Origin: an uncultured Candidatus Saccharibacteria bacterium
Lineage (GTDB): Bacteria; Patescibacteriota; Saccharimonadia; Saccharimonadales; Saccharimonadaceae
Length of the DNA stretch: 24,820 nucleotides
Assembly (NCBI GenBank): GCA_947253995.1
Contig: CAMYBM010000007.1
Location: 1 to 24,820, forward strand
Reading direction: 5' to 3'
The notes beneath the pieces are model-generated. The model was not told the origin of the DNA. It did not search any database and was given only the letters and a program-made list of their open reading frames with translations. Below are positions 16,431-22,364 of this stretch, one piece after another. Numbering within the stretch: the stretch's first letter is position 1; every line of letters begins with the position of its first letter. Made by a program: the position numbers and the translations under genes.

Positions 16431-17025
16431 CAATAGTATTATCCTCTAACTTATAAGTAGTTTGCTGAAAATTTCCTACGGCAAAATCACTTGCTATTTG
16501 CTGAATTATCGGCGCTAATGCTTGAAGCTTAACATAATCCGACTGACTAATTCGACTTAACACGTAGCTCCGGCGATCACATATCGGCTGAGTATCGCCA
16601 TCTTTCGTCGGCGGCAGTCCCGAGCCAACTCGTACTCGATTAAAATCATAACCACCAAGGTAAGCGATTAAATTTTTTATACCGTTATTGCCAGCATGCG
16701 AGCCGCCAGATCTCGTTCTTACAGTACAAAACGGCAAAGACATTTCGTCATAAATAACCAGAATGTCTTTATTGTCCAAACGATAGAACTCTTTAACTGC
16801 CCGTACCGATTCGCCCACCAAATTATAGTAAGTCATTGGTTCGAGCAAAATTATATTCTCGCCGTTAATTTTTCCAAATGAAACTTCGCCCTTGAACTTC
16901 TTTTTTTCTTCCCATAACGAAAACGGGTTGTTTAGAAACAGCTCATTGACTATCATAAAGCCAAAATTATGCCGCGTCCCAGAGTATACGGATCCTGGAT
17001 TACCCAAACCAACAATTAACTTCAT
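16423..17025 (-). CDS. pth: Peptidyl-tRNA hydrolase
   Basis: 200 residues, usual length. Diagnostic segments are KLIVGLGNPGSVYSGTRHNFGF at the start with the catalytic His in TRHNFG, the PMTYYNLVG strand, IYDEMSLPFC and GSGLPP, then GGSHAGNNGIKN. It releases tRNA from stalled peptidyl-tRNA. The ATG at 17025 follows an extended -10 by seven bases with no ribosome binding site. Its stop lies inside the long hairpin shared with the plus-strand RNA, so the 3' ends of the two transcripts overlap by up to roughly 60 bases and could interact as antisense. Confidence 0.96.
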   Translation of the reverse strand: MKLIVGLGNPGSVYSGTRHNFGFMIVNELFLNNPFSLWEEKKKFKGEVSFGKINGENIILLEPMTYYNLVGESVRAVKEFYRLDNKDILVIYDEMSLPFCTVRTRSGGSHAGNNGIKNLIAYLGGYDFNRVRVGSGLPPTKDGDTQPICDRRSYVLSRISQSDYVKLQALAPIIQQIASDFAVGNFQQTTYKLEDNTIET

Positions 17026-17032
17026 TTACTAT

Positions 17033-17041
17033 ATTATACCA
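17033..17041 (-). promoter_or_regulatory. Extended -10 promoter of pth, predicted leaderless
   Basis: Minus strand TGGTATAAT, then seven bases, then ATG at 17025. Confidence 0.75.
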
Positions 17042-17073
17042 CTAGCCATAGCTTAGCACCCACAGTTTGTTTG

Positions 17074-17082
17074 TGCTAAAAT
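17074..17082 (+). promoter_or_regulatory. Extended -10 promoter of the 162-aa gene, predicted leaderless
   Basis: TGCTAAAAT, then six bases, then ATG at 17089. The divergent pth promoter is 33 bp away. Confidence 0.65.
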
Positions 17083-17088
17083 ATAGGC

Positions 17089-17577
17089 ATGATGGATCAG
17101 ATGTTTGGCGAAATAAGCCTTGAGCGGCGCATCTATGCTCTATTCAAGCTTGATGTCAAGATCAAAGCCGTAATTGCCAACAACATCCCAACCAGCCGCA
17201 GTGCAAATGCTACTGTATTTCTCACTACTAGCAATTTGCTCTTTTGCTTTATCGATTCCAAGATGCATCTTACTCTAGGCGATGTCCGCAAAATGATAAC
17301 CCGAATGAATCTCACCATCGAAAAAGTTCTAGCGCCCGACGCCGATGTTGACTATTTTGATAACATCGCCCGTGAAAAGTTCAATGCTACCTTCCCGGGC
17401 CGCAATAACGTATCTGACAGCGACCTAACCTTTTACCGTACGTTGGCGCCTTATTGTCCAGCACTTGTGCAAATTTCTAGCATTACTGGTAACGTAATTC
17501 GCCAATACGATTCTTCCGCTGTTGGCAATTGGCGGCCGAGCGTCCGCTTTTCTTATCGGCGCATGCGTACTAGCTAG
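17089..17577 (+). CDS. Small soluble protein of unknown function, 162 aa
   Basis: No family recognised. It has alternating helix and strand character without a membrane segment, with a hydrophobic strand at about residues 43-56 (ATVFLTTSNLLFCFID) and a basic C-terminus rich in Arg and Ser. A second ATG follows the first directly. The codon pattern and the clean promoter at leaderless distance support a real gene. It stands alone between pth (divergent) and the TetR operon (convergent), with a weak hairpin at 17592-17613 behind it. Confidence 0.75.
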   Translation: MMDQMFGEISLERRIYALFKLDVKIKAVIANNIPTSRSANATVFLTTSNLLFCFIDSKMHLTLGDVRKMITRMNLTIEKVLAPDADVDYFDNIAREKFNATFPGRNNVSDSDLTFYRTLAPYCPALVQISSITGNVIRQYDSSAVGNWRPSVRFSYRRMRTS

Positions 17578-17591
17578 TCCAAATCAACCCA

Positions 17592-17613
17592 TTGCTATTA
17601 CCAAAAGTAGCAA
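17592..17613. terminator. Weak bidirectional hairpin between convergent genes
   Basis: A 6-bp perfect stem TTGCTA/TAGCAA with a ten-base loop between the 162-aa gene and the membrane protein. There is no proper T-run on either strand, so terminator activity is uncertain. Confidence 0.35.
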
Positions 17614-17616
17614 ATA

Positions 17617-18306
17617 TTATTCATCAATCAACTCCGGCTGCATCGCATGATAGCCAATCAGCACCGTCCAAATATAAGCGCAGGTCTTCGGTATCATCAA
17701 CATGCCAATCACCGGCCAAATATGTACTAACAACACCACTGGCAAATAAAAACCAAAACTCAATACAATTGTCAGCCAAAGATATCTAAAACTACTATCA
17801 TTATACTGTTTAGCTGCTTTATAGCACAGAATTAGCACTAGTAAACCAAGCAAAGTAAACGGAATATTACGATAAATACCCCAAGCTAACGGTGGCGTCA
17901 CACTGAGCCAATCATTTTGTGGCAATAACGCTAATATTATTCTACTCAGCGCCAGCGCCCAAACTACTATTGTCAGCCCGCGCCTACCACTGACATTATA
18001 GCGTCGCCGCCATACATAATAGAGTAGTACATAGAATAGCGTCATCGTAATGGAAGTTACTAACTTGCCGACTCCTAACGCTGCCGCATACGAAGCTAGC
18101 CCGGTCGTAAGAAGCGCAACCATCCGCGGCACTAGATGAAAGGCGTCGCCTAGCCCCAACACTACGGCCATAATACCGTAAAGCAGAAACTGCTTCGATG
18201 TCCTATTGGAGCTCATCTTCCGACTACCCAGAATCATCTTTACGCCCAAATATGTCACCATCAGTAGATACACTACGTCAAAAGCCGTCTCAAAAATCGC
18301 TTGCAT
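17617..18306 (-). CDS. Seven-span-type membrane protein of unknown function, 229 aa
   Basis: No named family recognised. About seven hydrophobic segments cover nearly the whole chain: near residues 5-25, 42-60, 70-90 (weaker), 85-103, 112-130, 145-163 and 175-215 (two). Polar residues in the second region read GDAFHLVPR, and the last span holds a proline and His pair. A basic loop YVWRRRYNVSGRRG lies in the middle. It starts in a TTAATG overlap with the TetR gene, so the two are translationally coupled and the regulator probably controls it. Such a pair suggests export, sensing or lipid metabolism controlled by a ligand; this is inference from the arrangement only. Confidence 0.8.
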   Translation of the reverse strand: MQAIFETAFDVVYLLMVTYLGVKMILGSRKMSSNRTSKQFLLYGIMAVVLGLGDAFHLVPRMVALLTTGLASYAAALGVGKLVTSITMTLFYVLLYYVWRRRYNVSGRRGLTIVVWALALSRIILALLPQNDWLSVTPPLAWGIYRNIPFTLLGLLVLILCYKAAKQYNDSSFRYLWLTIVLSFGFYLPVVLLVHIWPVIGMLMIPKTCAYIWTVLIGYHAMQPELIDE

Positions 18307-18914
18307 TAACCCTCCTTTGCCTTGCTAACTTTATCAGCCGTAAATAAAAACTCTTTAGAATATACCGTTCGCTTAACCACTTCAATTAACGTTGCATAGT
18401 CAAAATTCCGTTGCGACATCGCCGTCATAATTGATGTCAGAACAAAATCTACTAATTGCTCCCGAGAAAAATCACTCGTAAAAATCTCTCGGTCAACCTT
18501 AGCGTCGCGCTTTAGAACATCTAGCATTTGCGACCGTACCAGTGATAAATACTGCCGCATCGATTCACAGCCCTTGGCTCGCCTAGCCGATGATAAGCTC
18601 ATAGCGTGTACTGTAAAAAAATTCGGGTATTTATCAATACCGCATTTAATATACGTAGTCAGCTGAGTGATAAACTCCGCAAAATTCATTTGCGACGGCG
18701 ACAAGTCGTCCAATTTTAATATATCCGCCCAAACGCTCTCAATTGTGGCAATCAACAAATCATCCTTAGACGGAAAGTAGTAATAGAGCGAACCCAAAGC
18801 CACATGACAGTGTTCTGCCACCGTTCTCATATTAACTGATGCTAGCCCTTTATCTGCGGCTAGCTCTCTACAAACTGCCAGAATCTTTTCACGCGAGGTA
18901 ACTACGGTATTCAA
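18306..18914 (-). CDS. TetR-family transcriptional regulator
   Basis: 202 residues, typical length. An N-terminal helix-turn-helix runs at about residues 20-50 with SVNMRTVAEHCHVALGSLYYYFPSKDDLL, the classic TetR recognition helix pattern, followed by a helical ligand-binding domain. The start is a TTG at 18914 with AAAGG five bases upstream; the nearby ATG further up is out of frame and soon meets a stop. The next gene is a coupled membrane protein. A perfect 13-bp palindrome lies between the -10 box and the start codon, so it is probably self-repressing. Its -35 box lies inside the first 82-bp repeat. Ligand unknown. Confidence 0.92.
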   Translation of the reverse strand: MNTVVTSREKILAVCRELAADKGLASVNMRTVAEHCHVALGSLYYYFPSKDDLLIATIESVWADILKLDDLSPSQMNFAEFITQLTTYIKCGIDKYPNFFTVHAMSLSSARRAKGCESMRQYLSLVRSQMLDVLKRDAKVDREIFTSDFSREQLVDFVLTSIMTAMSQRNFDYATLIEVVKRTVYSKEFLFTADKVSKAKEG

Positions 18915-18933
18915 TTTAGCCTTTCATTTAATA

Positions 18934-18946
18934 TGAACAATGTTCA
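18934..18946. promoter_or_regulatory. Operator-like palindrome for the TetR regulator
   Basis: TGAACAATGTTCA is a perfect inverted repeat with one central base. It lies just downstream of the -10 box at 18953-18958, where bound repressor would block transcription. Confidence 0.75.
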
Positions 18947-18952
18947 GTATTA

Positions 18953-18981
18953 ATTATAGCCAACCAACTACCGCGCGTCAA
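18953..18981 (-). promoter_or_regulatory. Promoter of the TetR-membrane protein operon
   Basis: Minus-strand TTGACG at 18976-18981, 17-base spacer, TATAAT at 18953-18958: near consensus. The -35 box is within repeat copy 1 (18967-19048), while the -10 box is outside it. Confidence 0.8.
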
Positions 18982-19048
18982 CCAGCGCACCGCAACAAAA
19001 ATAGCCGCCTAGACAGCGGCTATCTCTATTGCTCAACCGAACCGTCAT
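18967..19048. repeat. 82-bp direct repeat, copy 1
   Basis: Matches 20083-20164 with an offset of 1116 and three mismatches that I can count. It holds a minus-strand hairpin with 8-bp arms at 19001-19023 followed by TTTTG, and the remains of the last seven codons of an mrr-type gene. At its right edge it joins the recombinase remnant; the matching stretch ends at the bases TCAT. Confidence 0.9.
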
Positions 19049-19166
19049 GAACGTCGCCGACCTGCACTCAGTGCAAACCATGCTTGGCCACAGCAGCATC
19101 ACCACCACGCAAATTTACACTCACGTCACCAACCCCTACCTCAAGGAGGTTCACGACAAGTTCTAA
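19047..19166 (+). pseudogene. Tyrosine recombinase (integrase/XerD-like) C-terminal remnant
   Basis: Reading from the ATG at 19047 gives 39 codons and TAA. They include SVQTMLGHSSITTTQIYTH, the C-terminal box of tyrosine recombinases: the HxxR-partner His in LGHSS and the catalytic Tyr in QIYTHV, with the usual tail YLKEVHDKF. The other catalytic Arg and Lys residues and the whole N-terminal part are missing, because the upstream sequence is the 82-bp repeat. The family usually has about 300 residues. It is therefore a truncated integrase and good evidence for a past mobile element. No transcription signal is seen directly before it. Confidence 0.88.
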
Positions 19167-19215
19167 AGCGAAGTCTAATTGCTCTCGCTTATCTCACAAA
19201 ATTTCGAAAATGAAT

Positions 19216-19273
19216 TATACCACAGAATTAAATGTGGTATACTATAAATGGTATACGGTAATTATAGGTATAC
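19216..19273 (+). promoter_or_regulatory. Putative control region of the 65-aa gene: inverted repeat and three GGTATAC copies
   Basis: TATACCACA at 19216-19224 is repeated inverted as TGTGGTATA at 19233-19241. GGTATAC occurs at 19236-19242, 19250-19256 and 19267-19273. A -10-like TATAAA is at 19243-19248. Such a cluster is what a repressor-controlled promoter looks like; the binding protein is unknown. Confidence 0.5.
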
Positions 19274-19307
19274 AGCTCATAAAAGTGCTATGAAAGGATG
19301 TGGCATT

Positions 19308-19505
19308 ATGCCGTGGGAAGTTCAAAGTGAAGATGGCGACGTTATAGTAAAAGTCTATACCGGTGACGACAAAGATATGATAAACAGAGATACTGGAAGA
19401 GAAGTATATTCTGAATTTATTATACAAGAAAAGGGTCCTAATGGAAGTCACGCTCACATAGGGTTAGACGAAAATGGCGATGAAATATTCAGATCAGATA
19501 GATAG
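19308..19505 (+). CDS. Small acidic protein of unknown function, 65 aa
   Basis: An in-frame ATG at 19248 lies on the -10-like sequence, so I chose the ATG at 19308, which has AAAGGA nine bases upstream. The product starts MPWEVQSEDGDVIVKV and is acidic and soluble, with a strand-rich YSEFIIQEKGPNGSHAHIGLDENG centre. I recognise no family. It lies between the 82-bp repeats together with the 99-aa gene. Its stop overlaps a 19-bp palindrome at 19500-19518. It is short, but the ribosome binding site and the biased coding pattern favour a real gene. Confidence 0.65.
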   Translation: MPWEVQSEDGDVIVKVYTGDDKDMINRDTGREVYSEFIIQEKGPNGSHAHIGLDENGDEIFRSDR

Positions 19506-19518
19506 TATAATACTATCT
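19500..19518. promoter_or_regulatory. 19-bp palindrome at the -35 region of the 99-aa gene
   Basis: AGATAGTAT, one central A, ATACTATCT: perfect inverted repeat. It covers the stop codon of the 65-aa gene and the -35 area of the next promoter. There is no T-run, so it is more likely an operator than a terminator. Confidence 0.55.
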
Positions 19519-19519
19519 G

Positions 19520-19528
19520 TGCTATAAT
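19520..19528 (+). promoter_or_regulatory. Extended -10 promoter of the 99-aa gene, predicted leaderless
   Basis: TGCTATAAT, then six bases, then ATG at 19535. No ribosome binding site. Confidence 0.75.
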
Positions 19529-19534
19529 ATTACC

Positions 19535-19834
19535 ATGGATAACATTAAGCAAGTCGAGCAGATTGTAGAACAAGCTTGGCCAACCGCAACCACAGAGAAG
19601 CGCGAGAAGTTGGTTCAGCTAATGGTGGCGTTTGAGTCACCAAAATGGGATGAATATTTGTTCGCCGCCGAGAAAAACCAGATCGCCGGCAGCGATGTGC
19701 TACTAAAGCACAAAGCCGAGCTGGTTGACGCCGGCGCGCGCGGCATCGCCGACCACGACGACACGATGCTAACCAACTTCGACGTCGACTACTACCAGCG
19801 CCAAGTCAAAGCTTTACTGGGCTATCTAAAGTAG
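19535..19834 (+). CDS. Small helical protein of unknown function, 99 aa
   Basis: Predicted all-helical from its heptad-like pattern of hydrophobic residues (MDNIKQVEQIVEQAW, KREKLVQLMVAF, YYQRQVKALLGYLK), with no membrane segment. No family recognised. It is G/C-richer than the neighbouring 65-aa gene and closer to the core genes in composition. It has a clear leaderless promoter and a textbook terminator, so it is an independent transcription unit inside the repeat-bounded region. Confidence 0.8.
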   Translation: MDNIKQVEQIVEQAWPTATTEKREKLVQLMVAFESPKWDEYLFAAEKNQIAGSDVLLKHKAELVDAGARGIADHDDTMLTNFDVDYYQRQVKALLGYLK

Positions 19835-19840
19835 CCACTG

Positions 19841-19866
19841 GGGGGGCAACAACGCCCCCCTTTTTT
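19841..19866 (+). terminator. Strong intrinsic terminator of the 99-aa gene
   Basis: GGGGGGC / GCCCCCC stem of 7 bp, six-base loop AACAAC, then six T at 19861-19866. Confidence 0.95.
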
Positions 19867-19927
19867 ATACTTAAATGAGCCGCCACCCAATCACCTTGTC
19901 CGCCGCGGCAAATTCAGCGCCAAACTA

Positions 19928-19956
19928 TTGACAATTCACGCATAAATTGGCATAAT
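19928..19956 (+). promoter_or_regulatory. Near-consensus promoter without an evident gene
   Basis: TTGACA at 19928-19933, 17-base spacer, CATAAT at 19951-19956. It lies in the 307-bp gap after the 99-aa gene and faces repeat copy 2. Confidence 0.75.
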
Positions 19957-19962
19957 AATGGC

Positions 19963-20140
19963 ATCCTGTGGGTCACCTCGGTTATCCGAACGGACGTACT
20001 TTGACCCATATTGCCCGTAGCAAGGTTGTTGACCTCTACGCGCGCTACTACGTCGCCATTTGTGTCGACCGAACCGTCAAGGACTACCGCGCGTCAACCA
20101 GCGCACCGCAACAAAGATAGCCGCCAAGACAGCGGCTATC
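19963..20140 (+). ncRNA. Candidate small RNA in the gap before repeat copy 2
   Basis: Downstream of the promoter at 19928-19956 there is a two-part hairpin: outer 7-bp stem TGGGTCA/TGACCCA (19969-19975 with 20002-20008) and inner TCGG/CCGA (19978-19989). It is followed by AGGT/ACCT. A 9-bp stem in repeat copy 2 (20116-20140) could close the transcript but has no plus-strand T-run. A frame of about 50 codons without start codon also runs through part of it, so decayed coding sequence is an alternative. Confidence 0.4.
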
Positions 20141-20164
20141 TCTATTGCTCAACCGAACTGTCAT
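20083..20164. repeat. 82-bp direct repeat, copy 2
   Basis: Second copy of 18967-19048. It contains the last seven codons and stop of the mrr gene and its terminator hairpin, so the functional meaning of the repeat is probably the 3' end of an mrr-type gene. Confidence 0.9.
20112..20140 (-). terminator. Intrinsic terminator of mrr
   Basis: 9-bp perfect stem GATAGCCGC/GCGGCTATC (20116-20124 with 20132-20140), seven-base loop, followed on the minus strand by TTTGTTG. It starts two bases after the mrr stop. Confidence 0.75.
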
Positions 20165-21071
20165 CTTGATACTCAGACAACGCATCCGTATCAATCTTCT
20201 TCAGCTCGAACACTTTTCTGACTGACACACAAAAATTGTGTTTGATCATCAATTCAACCAGCTTTTCACCGTCAACCAGGATAATATGTTGATTATTAGC
20301 GTAATCTTTTGCTTTGTTTGAGAACTTAGCTGTAGTAACAAATAACCCATGCCCTTGCTTCCCCGAAATTGCACCAACAAAATTCTGAATCATAGGCTGG
20401 CCGATAACGCTATCTAACGCCCATTGCTTAGCCTGTATATAAATCAAAGAGAAACCGAGCTGATCCTCCATAATAACACCATCGATTCCATCATCACCAG
20501 ACGCAGCGGTAACATGACTACCATAGTCAATGGCGCCATAACCCATTTTAGATAGCAAATCTACCACCAACTTCTCAAACGTATACGGTGAAATTTTCAG
20601 TATCTCATTCAGCAAATCAGAGGCAAGTGCGCTATTGATCTGCTCGTAAGCCTCTTCAAATTTATCATCCGGGGTAAGTCCACTGTCGTCTGAATCTACC
20701 GACGACGACTTATTTTTGCCGGCCGAATTACACGTCTCAAATTCTACAAACGACGGGAATCGCTCTAGGTACTTTGAATCTATTATTTCTGGATTGTCTT
20801 TAAGAACGCTTCTGCCTACGTCAGTAATAGCAACAGTAGCCTTAGCTGGACTCGCCACCAAGCCAGCTTTCTTTAAGTAAGTCTTCGCCCACCCAACTCT
20901 ATTAATAAAAATACCTTGCCGGCCGCTAGAAAGCATTTTCGCCAAATCATCGTTTGATAAATTTAACCGCCGAGCCAGCATTTTGCATACGTCACGGATC
21001 GCATACGTTTTGCCATCACTTATTTCCTCTAGCAAAGGCTTCATTAGCTCGTAATATTTTGGTACCGTCAT
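20142..21071 (-). CDS. mrr: Mrr-family restriction endonuclease
   Basis: 309 residues. The N-terminal winged-helix Mrr domain is at about 1-100 (YYELMKPLLEEISDG... INRVGWAKTYLKKAGLV). An acidic Ser/Asp linker is at about 113-140. The C-terminal PD-(D/E)xK nuclease domain is at about 160-300. Catalytic residues are visible: Glu166 in TFEKLVVDLL, Asp197 in DDGIDGVI and Gln213-Ala-Lys215 in IYIQAKQW, the Gln-x-Lys form usual in Mrr. Known role: type IV-like cutting of DNA with foreign methylation. It sits beside a modification system of the BcgI kind, which itself would make methylated DNA; how the two coexist is not clear. TATAAT at 21100-21105 and GAGG at 21080-21083 give a leadered start. Confidence 0.93.
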   Translation of the reverse strand: MTVPKYYELMKPLLEEISDGKTYAIRDVCKMLARRLNLSNDDLAKMLSSGRQGIFINRVGWAKTYLKKAGLVASPAKATVAITDVGRSVLKDNPEIIDSKYLERFPSFVEFETCNSAGKNKSSSVDSDDSGLTPDDKFEEAYEQINSALASDLLNEILKISPYTFEKLVVDLLSKMGYGAIDYGSHVTAASGDDGIDGVIMEDQLGFSLIYIQAKQWALDSVIGQPMIQNFVGAISGKQGHGLFVTTAKFSNKAKDYANNQHIILVDGEKLVELMIKHNFCVSVRKVFELKKIDTDALSEYQDDSSVEQ

Positions 21072-21079
21072 TAGTCATG

Positions 21080-21105
21080 CCTCGTTATTTATAATATATA
21101 TTATA
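21080..21105 (-). promoter_or_regulatory. Promoter -10 and ribosome binding site of mrr
   Basis: TATAAT at 21100-21105 and GAGG at 21080-21083, eight bases before the ATG at 21071. Confidence 0.65.
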
Positions 21106-21168
21106 CAAGCAATTACTACTCTAGTCCACTTTTGCCTTATCGCTCAAGCAGCGCGCAGCATATAGTCT

Positions 21169-21190
21169 AACGATAGTAAGGGCTATCGTT
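21169..21190 (-). terminator. Hairpin after the specificity subunit gene
   Basis: 8-bp perfect stem AACGATAG/CTATCGTT with a six-base loop, seven bases past the stop at 21198. There is no T-run on the minus strand, so it may be an RNA 3'-end stabiliser or a weak terminator. Confidence 0.5.
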
Positions 21191-21197
21191 AAAAGGT

Positions 21198-22364
21198 TTA
21201 AGATTGGCTGTTTACCAGCGTTTTGGTTGTACCAATGACCTTGTCTTTATACTTAACTACGTTAGCAATAGTTAATTTTTCAATGGCTCGAATGTAACGC
21301 TCCATATAGTCAAAATCAGGCTCGCCATCTGGAGTAATGGGGAGAGTAATGGTAAGTGCTCGCAACTTATTCCATGTTGCCATGTTATTGTATGAAAATA
21401 ACGTTGGTAATTTTGCTAATCTTCCTATCAAATAAAGCCCGACTAATCTATTCTTTATAATTTTTCCCGTCAAAGAAAACACGTGATTATGTGTAGCCAT
21501 CTTATATTCAAAATCACGATAATAAGCATTACCCCAAAAATCAATCGTTATTGTGTTGGCAGGAAAAATTTTTGCTTTTCTGTCTGTTCTCCCTTTGATC
21601 CCGTGATTATCAACACCACTATTAATTAAAAAGGCACCTTTACCGTTAATATCTTTTTGTTGTAAATCAACATCGCCAGTAGAAGAAGAAAATAAATCAC
21701 CTACAACAAACTTCTTAAACCTCAACGCCCCATTTTTGCAACCAGTTTCTAAAGAGCTGTTTTCGTCAGATGCGGATTTTCTAGAGAGAGAGAGTACTTT
21801 CTTATCTTCATCCGTCAATTCATAGTCGTCAAGGTTAGTTACCTTTAAATAAGCCTCTAGCTCCTTGATGCGATCTTCCTCTAGCTCCTTGATGCGATCT
21901 TCCATATACTGCCAGTCAATGTCATCTACTGTGTATTCATGGTTAGGGTCAGCGTGTTCGATGACGGGAAGCTCAACAACTGTTTCGCTTATTTTTTCTT
22001 TGAAATGTCTAACGAGATAACTCTGGTAATATCCACTATGCTTATTTAAGATGGCTATAAAATACATAGCGAGATTTTCGTTAAATCCCCTAAACTTTGG
22101 AATAAGGGTTTTTGTGAATTGACCTGCGTAAAAATCATGTTGCATATAATGAAATTGCATACTAATCATTCCAACTGCAAGAGAATTTCCGGGTATAAGA
22201 TGATCATCATCATAATATCTTACATACCCATATATTCCATTATTATTTTCCGTTCTTGTAAAATAAGGGTATTTCGCCCTTTCACTAAATATAAAATTTT
22301 TCTTATCTAGTTGTGGATTATTTATAACATTAAATAAGTTTTTAATCAAAAACTTCTTATTCAT
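21198..22364 (-). CDS. Restriction-modification specificity subunit (S / BcgIB-like)
   Basis: 388 residues with two similar halves. Target recognition half 1 is at about 1-135 and half 2 at about 205-335. Each is followed by a helical conserved region: IDWQYMEDRIKELE at about 150-163 and PDFDYMERYIRAIEKL near 350. That pseudo-twofold pattern is the hallmark of S subunits. Known role: S directs the partner nuclease-methylase to a split DNA site. The first helix contains EDRIKELE twice (155-170), coded by a perfect 24-bp tandem repeat at 21855-21902. It overlaps the partner gene by 8 bp and so is probably translated by coupling; the leader GCGGG is a poor ribosome binding site. It looks intact. 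The A/T content is visibly higher than in the core genes, as expected of transferred DNA. Confidence 0.9.
   Translation of the reverse strand: MNKKFLIKNLFNVINNPQLDKKNFIFSERAKYPYFTRTENNNGIYGYVRYYDDDHLIPGNSLAVGMISMQFHYMQHDFYAGQFTKTLIPKFRGFNENLAMYFIAILNKHSGYYQSYLVRHFKEKISETVVELPVIEHADPNHEYTVDDIDWQYMEDRIKELEEDRIKELEAYLKVTNLDDYELTDEDKKVLSLSRKSASDENSSLETGCKNGALRFKKFVVGDLFSSSTGDVDLQQKDINGKGAFLINSGVDNHGIKGRTDRKAKIFPANTITIDFWGNAYYRDFEYKMATHNHVFSLTGKIIKNRLVGLYLIGRLAKLPTLFSYNNMATWNKLRALTITLPITPDGEPDFDYMERYIRAIEKLTIANVVKYKDKVIGTTKTLVNSQS
21855..21902. repeat. 24-bp tandem repeat, two copies, inside the S gene
   Basis: Two perfect 24-bp units at 21855-21878 and 21879-21902, each coding EDRIKELE in the helix between the two recognition halves. 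The reading frame is kept if copies are gained or lost. Confidence 0.9.

Noticed and set aside
19248..19307. Longer form of the 65-aa gene from ATG 19248
   Set aside because: That ATG overlaps the -10-like TATAAA and would not be in the transcript. ATG 19308 has a good ribosome binding site.
19968..20121. Frame of about 50 codons between 19972 and the TAG near repeat copy 2, and its opposite-strand counterpart
   Set aside because: No start codon with a ribosome binding site, both strands are open, and no recognisable protein. Left as possible RNA or decayed sequence.
20116..20140. Plus-strand terminator in repeat copy 2
   Set aside because: The stem is perfect but no T-run follows on the plus strand. 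It fits the minus-strand end of mrr better.
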